From the NCBI RefSeq assembly GCF_905171765.1, contig NC_053393.1:66619371-66683370 (forward strand): a stretch of DNA of 64,000 bases, given 5' to 3'. A program made the position numbers and the translations under genes. Under the pieces are notes generated by a model. The model made no database searches, was not told the origin of the DNA, and saw only the letters and a program-made list of their open reading frames with translations. This document shows positions 35,843 through 46,574 of this stretch, one piece after another (within the stretch, counting starts at the first letter, position 1; each line of letters opens with the position of its first letter). This DNA comes from Bufo bufo (taxonomy: Eukaryota > Chordata > Amphibia > Anura > Bufonidae).

Positions 35843-36940
35843 GGTGTGCCCATTTTGTCTCTTGCTAACCCCATTCATATTATTGCTATTGACTATACTC
35901 CCTTTATGGGTGGAACAGTAGAGTATTGTACCCCTGAGTTGACCTTGACTGTGGGGGCACTTCATATGGAGTGTTGTTCTTTTTTGATTTTAAAGAATTT
36001 ACCCGTGAAGATAGTTCGAGACATGCCTTGGATCCAGGTTCATAGCCCAGTCGTCAACTGGTCCACGGGTGAATTAGAGAAATGGGGGTTAAAATGTGAT
36101 TCATGCTGTCTACCTATTATTCAGGCTGGAGTCACTACAGAGTTGAAAACTCTTCCCACGTATATATCAATGAGTTTTCTGATGTTTTTTCCATGTCCGA
36201 TGCTGATTTCCTTCCCCCTCATATGATTGTGCCATCAATCTTGTTCCGGGGTCTAAGTACCCTATGGGTCGTATTTATAATTTGTCTGGTCCGGAACGGA
36301 AGTCTATGAGGGATTACTTGAAGGAGAGCTTACAAAAAGGACATATTAGACCCTCGGTGTCTCCTATGGGGGCGGGGTTTTTCATCGTTGGAAAAAAGGA
36401 TGGTGGACTGAGACCATGCATTGATTAAAGAGAGTTAAATAAGATTACTGTTAAGAACCAGTACTCTTTGCCTCTAATCCCAGACCTGTTTAATCAAGTT
36501 CTTGTAGCTCACTGGTTCGCTATACTTGATCTCAGGGGGGTCTATAATCTTATTCGAATTAAGGAGGGGGATGAGTGGAAAACGGCCGTTAATACCCCTG
36601 AAGGTCATTATGAATATTTGGTTTAAGTAATGCTCCAGCGGTTTTCCAAAATTTTGTCAATTACATTTTTAGGCAATTTATTGGAACATTTGTGATTGTT
36701 TATTTAGACGATATTCTGATTTATTCATCTGACTGGGATTCTCACGTTATTCACACTAGACAGGTACTGGAGGTTCTTCGAGAGAACCGATTATTCGCGA
36801 ATGGTGAGAAGTATATATTTGGAGCGCAGGAAATTTAATTTTTGGGATATATTCTCACACCCCAATCTTTAAGATGGATCCGGGGAAGGTGCAGGCTATT
36901 TTGGAATGGGTGAGACCCTCCTCTCTTAAAGCGTTACAAC
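35843..36940 (+). pseudogene. Gypsy-A pol: protease end and reverse transcriptase
   Basis: The C-terminal half of an aspartic-protease-type domain (HIIAIDYTPFMGG, VKIVRDMPWIQVHSP) occupies 35843-36120. After a frameshift near 36215 comes the [17 protein letters not shown] and KKDGGLRP (36340-36420), [18 protein letters not shown], then the [10 protein letters not shown] active site near 36705. Stops (for example just after RPCID near 36427), a shift near 36625 and another stop near 36837 make it non-functional. The coding sequence stops at SSLKALQ exactly where hAT-3 inserted (36940). Confidence 0.85.
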
Positions 36941-37247
36941 TAGAGTTGAGCGGACACCTGGATGTTCAGGTTCGACGGGTTCGGCTGAACTTGAGAAAAA
37001 CGTTCGAGTTCGGGACCCGAACTTGACCCGTACCTGACCCCGAACCCCATTGAAGTCAATGGGGACCCGAACTTTTGAGCACAAAAATGGCTGTAAAAAT
37101 GTCATGGAAAGGGCTAGAGGGCTGCAAATGGCATCAAAATGTGGTTAAGAGCATGGCAAGTGCTCTGCAAACAACTGTGGATGGGGAAATGACTTTAAAT
37201 AACATAAAATAGGTAAAAATAAAAAATAATAATCTTGATCTAGGAGG

Positions 37248-37600
37248 ACAAGGTCCATATGGAATAGGAGGTTGAGGAGGCGGTGTAGGTGGAAGCGGTG
37301 GTGGAGGAGGAGGTAGCCTACACTGCTTTTTGGTTTTAAATTGTATTTTTAAAACTAGGGTACACCCCAAAACATTGGGAATAACTGTGATAACCCCCTC
37401 CAGTCATGCTAAACACACGTTCAGACAATACACTGACTGCAGGGCAGGACAGCACCTCCAAGGGGTAAAGGGCAAGCTCAGGCCATGTGCCCAATTTGGA
37501 GACCCAGAAGTTGCAGGGGCTGACCCCTGTCAGTCAGTTCGTGTAGGCGTGTGCACACTTACTGCCCCACCATGTCGCACGTCCCCGTGATGTTCATGAT
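37248..37600 (-). repeat. Partial duplicate of the hAT-3 transposase 3' end
   Basis: This stretch repeats, in degenerate form, the sequence at 38630-39060 (a GGAGGCGGTG-GTGGAAGCGG run, then CTAAACACACGTTCAGACAA, then AAGCTCAGGCCATGTGCCC). It therefore contains a second, broken copy of the dimerisation-domain coding region inside the same element. It could be an internal duplication or a relic of a second inserted hAT copy. Confidence 0.75.
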
Positions 37601-37975
37601 CCAATTTTATATCTGCTCTATCAACTTTCGATGTTCTTTTATGCGCCTACCATGGTGATCACGGGTGGTGGGGAATCAGGGTTCCAGGCCAGAGAGGGAG
37701 CGTGAGAAAGAGAGACCACTTCCAAGGGAGGATTAATTTTTTCAAATTTAATATTATAGAGTTTAAATATGGGAGAAATTATTAAAGCATAAAAGTGTGA
37801 CAACTTTTCAAAGTTAAAGCATTGAATTAAAGGATGTGGCGCGCATTAATTACTGAATAATTTATTAAATTTTATTCCCTGTCACCTATGCATAGCAGGT
37901 GTTTATTCACGTCTAAAATTGTATAATGTCAACCCAAGAATGTAACAGAAAAATTATTGAAATTTATTAAGCTGT

Positions 37976-38580
37976 CAACTAGGTAGAGGAGGGGTATATT
38001 ACACCCAAAAATTTGTGAATTTCACCCAAAAATGTAACTGACTATTTATTAATTTTTTTAACCTGTCTACTAGGTATAGCAGTGGTACATCACACCCAAA
38101 AATTTGTGAATTTCAGCAGAAAATGTAACTGACAATTTTTATTTTTTTTCCGGTCTACTAGGTATAGGAGTGGTACATCACACCCAAAAATTGGTGAATT
38201 TCACCAGAATATATAACTGACAATTTTTTTTTTCAACGGTCTACTAGGTTTAGCAGTGGTACCATACACACAAAAATTGGTGAATTTCACCTGAAAATGT
38301 TAATGACAATTTTTTTTTGTTTAACCTGTCTACTAGGTATAGCAGTGGTACTATACACCCAAAAATTAGTTAATTTCACCAGAAAATGTAACTGACAATT
38401 TTTTTTTACCGATCTACTAGGTATAGCAGTGGTACTATACACACCAAAATTGGTGAATTTCACCAGAAAATGTAAATGACAATTTATTTTTATTTTTTAA
38501 CCGGCCTACTAGGTATAGCAGTGGTACTATACACCCAAAAATTTGTTAATTTCACCCGAAAATGTAAATGACAAAGTAGT
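37976..38580. repeat. Tandem repeat in hAT-3, about 85-bp unit, seven copies
   Basis: Units begin with CTACTAGGTATAGCAGTGGT and contain ACACCCAAAAATT, TGAATTTCACC and AAATGTAACTGACAATTTTT, at about 37980, 38067, 38153, 38240, 38328, 38411 and 38503. They lie just downstream of the transposase stop. Confidence 0.85.
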
Positions 38581-38787
38581 GAAATGATATAAAATACGTA
38601 CAATTATTTATTTTTTTATTGATTTATGAGGTGGAGTTCCATATGGAGTAGGAGTTTGAGGAGGCGGTGGACGTAGCGGTGTAGGTGGAAGCGGCGGTGG
38701 AGGAGGACGAGGTAGCCAACACTAAAAGAGTGTGAAATATCCAAAATATAAGAATGAGCAATTGCGCTGCAGTATAACAATGGCTGG

Positions 38788-41700
38788 TTAGTGCCGGTAT
38801 ACATGTCTATTCTGCACAAGGTACGGACAAGTCCTGAGGGATCCATGCTGGTTCATTTTAATGAATGTGAGCTTGTCCACATTGGCTGTGGGCAGGCGGC
38901 TGCGCTTGTCTGTGATGACGCCTCCTGCCGTGCTAAACACGCGTTCAGATAATACACTGGCTGCAGGGCAGGCCAGCACCTCCAAGGCGTAAAGGGCAAG
39001 CTCAGGCCATGTGCCCAATTTGGAGACCCAGAAGTTGAAGGGGGCAGACCCGTCATTCACCATGTTGGTGAAATGCTGCCTCCTGCTAAGACGTTCCATA
39101 TCAGCTGGTGGTGCTGGTTGTTGTGGTGTGCTGACAAAGCTTTTCCACATTTCGGCCATGCTAACTCTGCCTTCTGAGGTGCTGGCGGTGCCCCAGCTGC
39201 GTTGGTGACCTCTTCCTCGTCCTCTGCCTTTGCCTTGTGCTTCCACTGTGCCCCGCTGTCAGGTGGGAATGCCACCAGCAGTGTGTCTACCAGCGTGCGC
39301 TTGTACTCGCGCATCTTACGATCACGCTCCAGTGACGGAATTAAGGACGGTACGTTGTCCTTGTAATGGGGATCCAGCAGCGTGGCCACCCAGTAATCAG
39401 CACAAGTTAGAATGTGGGCAACTCGGCGGTCGTTGCGGAGACACTGCAGCATGTAATCGCTCATGTGTGCCAGGCTGCCCAGAGGCAACTAAAAGCTGTC
39501 CTCTGTGGGAGGTGTATCGTCTGTGTCCACTGTATCCCCCCAGCCACGCACCAGTGATGGCCATGAGCTGGTCTGGGTTCCACCCTGCTGTGAACATGGT
39601 TCCTCCTCCTGCATCTCCTCATCCTCCACCTCGTTATCCTCCAGAACTGTGCCCTGGCCGGACAATTGTGTACCTTGGGTTTGTGGGTGCAGGAACCCAC
39701 CCTCGGAGCCACTTGGGAATGACTGGCCGGAAACCCTACGAAATGATCCCTCTTCCTCCTCCTCCTCCTGTGCCACATCCTCTTCCATCATCGCCAGGAG
39801 CGTTTTTTCAAGGAGGCATAGAAGTAGGATTGTAATGCTGAGAACTGCGTTATCTGCACTGGCCATGTTGGTGGAGCACTCGAAACAGCGCAACAAGGAA
39901 CACAGGTCTCTCATGGAGGCCCAGTCATTGGTGGTGAAGTGGTGCTGTTCCGCCGAGCGACTCACCCATGCGTGCTGCAGCTGAAACTCCACTATCGCCT
40001 GCTGCTGCTCGCACAGTCTGGCCAGCATGTGCAAGGTGGAGTTCCACCTTGTGGGCACGTCGCATATGAGGCGGTGAGCAAGAAGGCCGAAGTTACGCTG
40101 CAGTGCTGACAGGTGAGCAGCAGCAGGGTGAGAACGCCCAAAGCGCGCACAGACGGCCCACACTTTATGCAGCAGCTCTGACATATCGGGGTAATTTTTA
40201 AGGAATCTCTGCACCACCAAATTCAGCACATGCGCCAAGCAAGGGATGTGCGCCAAACCGGCTAGTCCCAGAGCTGCTACGAGATTTCGCCCATTATCGC
40301 ACACCACCAGGCCAGGCTTGAAGCTGACTGGCACAAACAGATAAGTTTTAAAACTGCCTGCTGTTGTTTACCCCTGGCTGTGCTGAAGTTGGTGGTGAAG
40401 GTGTTACGTTGACCGGATGAGGAGCTGGTAGAGGATGAGGAAGCAGAGTAGGAGGAGGAAGCAACAGGAGGCAAACTGAAGCGCCCTGCAATCCTCGGTG
40501 GTGGAAGGACATGCGCCAAACTGCTATCCGCCTCAGGCCCAGCCACCACTGCATTTACCCAGTGTGCTGTTATGGAGATATAACGGCCCTGACCGTGCTT
40601 ACTGGTCCACGTATCCGTAGTCAGGTGCACTTTGCCACAGATGGCGTTGCGCAGTGCACACCTGATTTTGTCCCCTACTTGGTTGTAAAGGGAAGGGATG
40701 GCTCGTCTTGAAAAGTAGTGACGGCTGGGCACGACGTACTGTGGGAGAGCCACCGCCATAAGGCCTTTAAAACTATCCGTCTCCACCAGACGGAATGACA
40801 GCATTTCAAAGGCCAGTAATTTAGAAATGCTGGCATTCAGGGCTAGGGATCGCGGGTGGGTAGGGGGGGACCTCCTCTTCCTCTCCAGCGTTTTGGGAGA
40901 TGGAGAGCTGAACGCTTCCGTGGGACATTGTGGAGATGCTTGGTGACCCAGGTGTTGGTGTTGCTGGCAGATCCTCTGTTTGCGGGGTGGCAGGTGGCAC
41001 TGTCACTCCAGAGGTGGATGAAGAGGCCGAGACTGCAGCAGAAAAGGAAGCAGGAGGAGCCAGAGACCTTTCTTGGTTTTTGAGGTGTCTACTCCACTGC
41101 AGCTCGTGCTTTGCACTTAAATGCCTGGTCATGCAGGTTGTGCTCAGGTTGAGAACGTTTATGCCTTGCTTCAGGCTCTGATTGCACAGCGTGCAAACCA
41201 TTCGTGTCTTGTCGTCAGCACATTGTCTGAAGAACTGCCACGCCAGGGAACTCCTTGGAGCTGGCTTTGGTGTGCTCGGTCCTTTGCTGCGGTGGGCAGT
41301 AGCAGGCGTACTGTCTAGAGGACGGCCGCTCCGCTTTTGCACCCTGCTCCCTCTTCTGCTGTGCTGGTGGCTCTGTGCGACCACTGCCTCTTCCTCCGAA
41401 CTACATAGGTCACTCGCATGACCTTGATTCCATGTGGGGTCGAGGACCTCATCGTCCTCCACATCATCTTCCACCCCGTCTTCACCCCTGCCTTCCTTGT
41501 CGGTCTGCACACTTTCGAAAGCCCCAGCAGTTGGCACCTGTGTTTCGTCATCATCCAAGACGTGCTGCGATGGTCCTCCCATGTACTCATCTTGAAAGAT
41601 AAGTGGTTGGGCATCAGTGCACTCAATCTCTTCCACTTCTGGAGCAGGGCTAGGTGGATGGCCCTGGGAAACCCTGCTAACAGAGTCATCAAAAAGCAGA

Positions 41701-42080
41701 AGAGACTGCTGCATGACTTGGGGCTCAGACTGCTTGGCTGATTTGCAAGGGGGTGAGGTGAAAGACTGATGGACATCGGCTGCAGGTGCCAACTGTGGTC
41801 TTTCAGCAGGAGACTGGGTGGAAGACAATGTGAAGGAACTGGATCCACTGTCAGCAACCCAATCTACTATCGCCTGTACTTGTTCAGGCCTCACCATTCA
41901 TAGAGAAGCCTTAGGCCCGACCAAATACCGCTGCAGGTTCTGTCGCCTACTCGCACCTGAGAAAGGGGTTTCACTTGTGCGTGTAGCTGGCACAGATCAA
42001 CCACATCCTCGCCCTGCAACAGGAGCTCCACCAGCAGCACAACGACCTGGGCCACGTCCCTTATTTGACACTCTACTCAT
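38788..42080 (-). pseudogene. hAT-3 transposase with complete DDE set, frame-broken
   Basis: Read leftwards from ATG at 42080 (MSRVSNKGRGPGR, basic leader with two stops). It continues with an acidic, Ser-rich region, a BED finger (LAWQFFRQCADD, CTLC, RHLSAKH within 41897-40821), then the RNase H fold. LTTDTWTS (within 40804-40277) gives the first Asp, VCDNGRNL (40334-39489) the second Asp, followed by CDVPTRWNSTLHML. The acidic insertion and LLDPHYKD follow, and LSERVFSTAGG (39246-38788) gives the Glu in the C-terminal dimerisation domain. Breaks: frameshifts near 40840, 40300 and 39200, and one stop near 39487. It is the most complete hAT transposase here and the reference for what hAT-1 and hAT-2 lost. 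Confidence 0.88.
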
Positions 42081-42119
42081 ATTTTTTGAATTTAGGATCT
42101 TGCCTTAAATGGGTTTTTA

Positions 42120-43080
42120 ATTAATAGTAGAATAGAACGACAGTATGTAAAGAGTGTATCTCACACGGCCTGAACCAGACTAGGCCTCAATGAAAGATTT
42201 ATTTGCTCAAAATGGCTGTATTTCAAATGCCTGAATCAAACCCCTGTATGTAAAGGGTGTATCTCACACGGCCTGAACCAGTGTAGGCCTGAATTAAAGA
42301 TTTCTTTGCCCAAAATGGCTGTATTTCAAATGCCTGAATCAAACCCCTGTATGTAAAGGGTGTATCTCACTCGGCCTGAACCAGTGTATGCCTGAATTAA
42401 AGATTTCTTTGCCAAAAATGGCTGTATTTCAAATGCCTGAATCAAACCCCTGTATGTAAAGGGTGTATCTTACACAGCCTGAACCACTGTAGGCCTGAAT
42501 TAAATATTGGTGCACCAAATGGCGGTATTTTAAATCTCTGAATCGAACCCAAATGTATTAAGGGTGTATTTCACAATGACATATGCAGCAAAGGCTGCCA
42601 AATAAACTTTTTTTGCCCAAACGGGTGTTTGTTTAATAACTCAATATGGCAGCAGTATATAACCCAGGAATTTCAAACGTGCTTATGCTGCAAGGCCTGA
42701 AATATTGTGTATTTTGCCCCAAAAAGGGTGTTTTATTAATGAAAGAATATAAGCCCTGTATATACAGGGTGTATCTCACACGGCCTGACCCACTGTAGGC
42801 CTGAATTAAAGATTTATTTGCCCAAAATGACTGTATTTCAAATGCCTGAATCAAAACCCTGTATGTAAAGGGTGTATCTCACACGGCCTGAACCAGTGTA
42901 GGCCTGAATTAAAGATTTCTTTGCCCAAAATGGCTGTATTTCAAATGCCTGAATCAAACCACTGCATGTAAAGGGTGTATCTCACACGGCCTGAACCACT
43001 GTAGGCCTGAATTAAATATTGGTGCACCAAATGGCGGTATTTCAAATCTCTGAATCTATCCCAAATGTATTAAGGGTGTA
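42120..43080. repeat. Tandem repeat in hAT-3, about 105-bp unit
   Basis: Seven to eight imperfect units carry TGTATGTAAAGGGTGTATCT, CACACGGCCTGAACCA, AGGCCTGAATTAAAGATTT and CAAAATGGCTGTATTTCAAA. A diverged stretch at 42540-42740 divides the array. It lies on the 5' side of the transposase. Confidence 0.85.
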
Positions 43081-43700
43081 TCTCACAATGACATCTGCAT
43101 CAAAGGCTGCCAACTTTTTACCCAAACGAGTGTTTGTTTAACAACTGAATTTGACAGCAGTATATAACCCTGTAATTTCACACGTACTGATGCTGCAAGG
43201 CCTGAAAATAGTGTTTTTTGGCAAAAAAAGTGTGTTTTTAAAACCCCAGAAAATGATGGGTGTATTTCTAGCTTAAATTGCACACTGACTAATCCAGATG
43301 TTGTATATTGCCAAAAAAGTGTTTTTTTGGTAACAGAATATGAAAGCTGTATATATTAAACACGAATTTAACACTTGCGGATCAGGAAAATAGTGGTTTT
43401 TGGCAAAAAAGTGTGTTTTTAAAACCCCAGAAAATGATGGGTGTATTTCTAGCTTAAATTGCACACTGACTAATCCAGATGTTGTATATTGCCAAAAAAA
43501 AGTGTTTTTTTGGTAACAGAATATGAAAGCTGTATATATTAAACTTGAATTTAACACTTGCAGATCAGGAAAATACTGGTTTTTGGTATAAAAAAAAAAA
43601 GTGTGTTTTTAAAACCCCAGAAAATGATGGGTGTATTTCTAGCTTCAATTGCACACTGACTAATCCAGATGTTGTATATTGCCCAAAATTTTTTTATTTT
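43081..43700. repeat. Tandem repeat in hAT-3, about 190-bp unit, three copies
   Basis: Copies share GTGTGTTTTTAAAACCCCAG, AAAATGATGGGTGTATTTCT, GCACACTGACTAATCCAGAT and TTTTGGTAACAGAATATGAA. Copies two and three differ by few bases, suggesting recent array expansion or conversion. Confidence 0.85.
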
Positions 43701-44193
43701 CAATGTCCCAAAAGCTCAGATGCAGTGCTGGAGCACTGAGCTTGCATAAAATGTCCGCTGCCGCTGCCCACCTAACTGACTTATTAAAGTTCTTTTTTTT
43801 CGGTCACTGAGCTCAGGGCAGGATAAAAAAATTGTGACCTGCACCCACAAAACAAAATGTATGTAGATCGCTGAGTTAGATTCTGATTTTGAGCAAAGAG
43901 TCTCTCCTATTCTCTCCCTGAAATCACCAGCAGCATTCTCTCCCTACACTAGGCACAGCAGAGTGACGTGCAGCGCTACGTGACTCCAGCTTATATAGAG
44001 GCTCGGTCACATGCTACACTGGCCAATCACAGCCATGCCATTAGTAGGCATGGCTGTGAATGGCTTCTACGCGCCGAACACCGAACCCAAATTTTTACTG
44101 AAATGTTCGGGTTCGGGTCCGGGGTCCAAAAATCCTAAAGTTCGGTATGAACCCGAACTTTACAGTTCGGGTTCGCTCAGCCCTAGTTACAAC

Positions 44194-45695
44194 GCTTTCT
44201 GGGTTTTTCAAATTATTACTGGAAGTTTATAAAAAAAAATTATATTATTGCAAAGCCTCTCACTGACCTAACCAAGAAGGGGACGGATCTAGTCAATTGG
44301 TCGCCTGAGACCATAGAAGCGTTTGAAACACTCAAGAGGTGTTTCGTTAATGCCCCAGTGTTGGTTCCACCAGATCAAGAGAGGCCTTTTGTGGTTGAGG
44401 TTGGTGCCTCCAAGGTTGGGGTAGGGGCAGTACTATCCCAGGGGTCATCAGCTCTCACGAACCTGAGGCCTTGTGCTTTCTTTTCTCGTAAGTTCTCTTC
44501 TACTGAGAGAAATGATGATATTGGTAATTGAGAGTTACTTGCTATTAAATAGGCCTTTGAGGAATGGCGTCATTTTTTTGGAGGGGGCTCAACATTGTGT
44601 GACGGTGCTTACTGATCATAAGAATTTAATGTTTTTGAAATCTGCTAAATGTTTGAATATCAGACAGGCTAGGTGGGCATTGTTCTTTACACGCTTTAAC
44701 TTTTGCATTATTTTCAGACCAGGAAGTAAAAATGTCAAAGCTGATGCCCTATCCCAGAGTTTTTGTGCCTTTCAGTCTCTTGATACTCCACCAGGACCTA
44801 TTTTGCCGGCAGGTATCATTGTGGCTGCGGGCTCTTCCAATTTTACGACAGAGAATACTGCAAGACAACACTTGGCTCCAGTACAATCCCTTAAAGATAA
44901 GTTGTTTGTCCCAGGTCATTTGCATCTCCGACTATTTGGTGAGTGCCACAATTCTGCTTTTAGAGGGCATCCTGGCATTAATGCCACCAAGGAACTAGTT
45001 TCCAGGTTTTACTGGTGGCCCACCTTGTCTAGAGGTTTGTGCCAGGTCTAAGACTTCTAGGTTCCATCCGGTCAGTGAGTTGCGACCGCTGCCTATCCCT
45101 AGTAGACCTTTGTCCCATATTTCCATGGATTTTATTATTTTTACTGACCTACCGGTTTCAGAGGGTAAGTCGGTTGTGTGGGTAATCGTTGACAGGTTTA
45201 GCAAAATGGTTCATTTCATTCCTCTATCAAAATTGCCCAATGCTAAAACCTTAGCTTCCCTTTTCATGGACCAGGTAATACGTCTACATGGAATTCCGGA
45301 GAATGTGGTTTCGGATAGAGGTGTTCAATTCGTCTCAAAATTTTGGAGTGCCCTTTGTCATAAATCTTATATTTCTGTCTTTTTCTTCTGTCTTTCATCC
45401 TGAAACCAATGGTCAAACTGAACGTTTAAACCAGTCTCTGGAACAGAATTTGAGATGTTACATCTGCGACAACCAACATCTTTGGGTGAAACATTTGTCC
45501 TTACCTGAATTCGCCATTAATAATCAAGTGAACTCGTCTACTGGTATGTCTCCCTTCTTTTGCAATCTTGGATTTCACCCACGATTTAGCTCATTGTCAC
45601 CGTTTCCCTCTCAGATTCCTGAAGCTGATTTGGTAGTTAAAGAACTGTGCACAGTCTGGGTCCAGGTTCTGACAAACCTGAAAAAATCCCAGGAG
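44194..45695 (+). pseudogene. Gypsy-A pol: RNase H and integrase
   Basis: The frame picks up the pol connection after hAT-3, with LTDLTKKGTDLV then VVEVGASKVGVGAVLSQGSS (RNase H). A stop falls inside the segment before ELLAIK, and VLTDHKNLMFLKSAK follows. The integrase zinc-binding region (HNSAFRGHPGINATKELVSR) is truncated by a deletion before its Cys pair. The catalytic core continues with ISMDFI, VIVDRFSKMVHF, GIPENVVSDRGVQF, a frameshift near 45370, then ETNGQTERLNQSLEQNL. It ends at TNLKKSQ, where hAT-4 begins. Inactive. Confidence 0.85.
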
Positions 45696-45709
45696 TAGTG
45701 ATGGATGAA

Positions 45710-45930
45710 CATCGTCCGGGACTATTTGTGCACTTCTAGTAAGTACTTGGTGGCTGCAAAGATGATCTGAAGGTTTTTCAGGTTCGCCTGCCATTAAAGT
45801 GAATGGGGCCCACCCACGCGTTCGCGGCGGGCCCCATTCACTTTAATGGCAGGTGAACCTGAAAAACCTTCAGGTCATATTTGCAAGCACCAAATACTTA
45901 CTAGAAGTGCACAAATAGTCCTACAACATG
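45710..45930. repeat. Strong hairpin near the hAT-4 end
   Basis: Arms of about 100 bp: GGACTATTTGTGCACTTCTA, then AGGTTTTTCAGGTTCGCCTG and CCATTAAAGTGAATGGGGCC, are followed by a ~14-bp GC-rich loop (CACGCGTTCGCGGC) and the inverted copy. The match is nearly perfect. Confidence 0.9.
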
Positions 45931-46059
45931 GACAGTGACATACCAGAAGGGGATCAATGGCAAAAATTCCAATTAAAAATATGTATTTTAATCGGGTGCC
46001 ATTTTTATGCGTCTTAAAGGGAAACTCTCAAAGATGTGCCCTGCTGGAGCCTAGAAATC

Positions 46060-46560
46060 TTTTATTTTAGGCCACGGGAGTAAAGGCCCCAAAAATTAGG
46101 CATTCATCTGACAGAAAAGAACAAGTGATTATGTGGCTGGAGGTATATTAGACGGTCAGTGGATAACAATTTTACTGTAGGCCAGTACAGGCCCCAAAAA
46201 TTAGGCATTCACCTGACAGAAAAGACCAAGTGATTATGTGGCTGGAGGTACATTAGGCGGCTACTGAATAACAATTTTACTGTAGGCCAGTGGAGTACAG
46301 GCCCCAAAAATTAGGCATGCATCTGACAGAAAAGACCAAGTGATTATGTGGCTGGAGGTACATTAGGCGGCTACTGAATAACAATTTTACTGTAGGCCAG
46401 TGGAGTACAGGCCCCAAAAATTAGGCATGCATCTGACAGAAAAGAACAAGTGATTATGTGGCTAGAGGTAAAATAGACGGTCAGTGGATAACAATTTTAC
46501 TGTAGGCCAGTGGAGTAAAGGCCCCAAAAATTAGGCATTAACCCGACAGAAAAGGCCTTT
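46060..46560. repeat. Tandem repeat in hAT-4, about 110-bp unit, five copies
   Basis: Units contain GTAGGCCAGTGGAGTACAGG, CCCCAAAAATTAGGCAT, GACAGAAAAGA-CAAGTGATTATGTGGCT and GATAACAATTTTACT. Tc1-C inserted in the DNA directly after the array. Confidence 0.85.
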
Positions 46561-46574
46561 TATGCCGCTGTATA

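Larger units (their letters stand above)
36941..44185 (-). mobile_element. hAT-3: near-complete hAT of a second family
   Basis: 7,245 bp flanked by identical 8-bp duplications GTTACAAC (36933-36940 and 44186-44193). The ends are imperfect inverted repeats (TAGAGTTGAGCGGACACC versus, in complement, TAGGGCTGAGCGAACCCG). Excision in silico restores the Gypsy-A frame. It carries repeat arrays at both sides and a minus-strand BED-finger transposase that still has all three catalytic residues but several frame breaks. It differs from hAT-1/2 in sequence and arrays. Confidence 0.95.
35843..45695 (+). mobile_element. Gypsy-A: decayed Gypsy retrotransposon split by hAT-3
   Basis: Gypsy pol sequence on the plus strand starts abruptly at the hAT-2 junction. 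It runs from protease to reverse transcriptase (35843-36940), is interrupted by hAT-3 (36941-44185 plus the 8-bp repeat), and resumes seamlessly with the RT connection, RNase H and integrase (44194-45695), where hAT-4 cuts in. gag, LTRs and the integrase C-terminus are not seen. It is the oldest layer of this nest. Confidence 0.85.

Noticed and set aside
39230..41741. Several plus-strand frames of 65-201 codons
   Set aside because: They are antisense to the hAT-3 transposase and reflect its codon composition, not separate genes.
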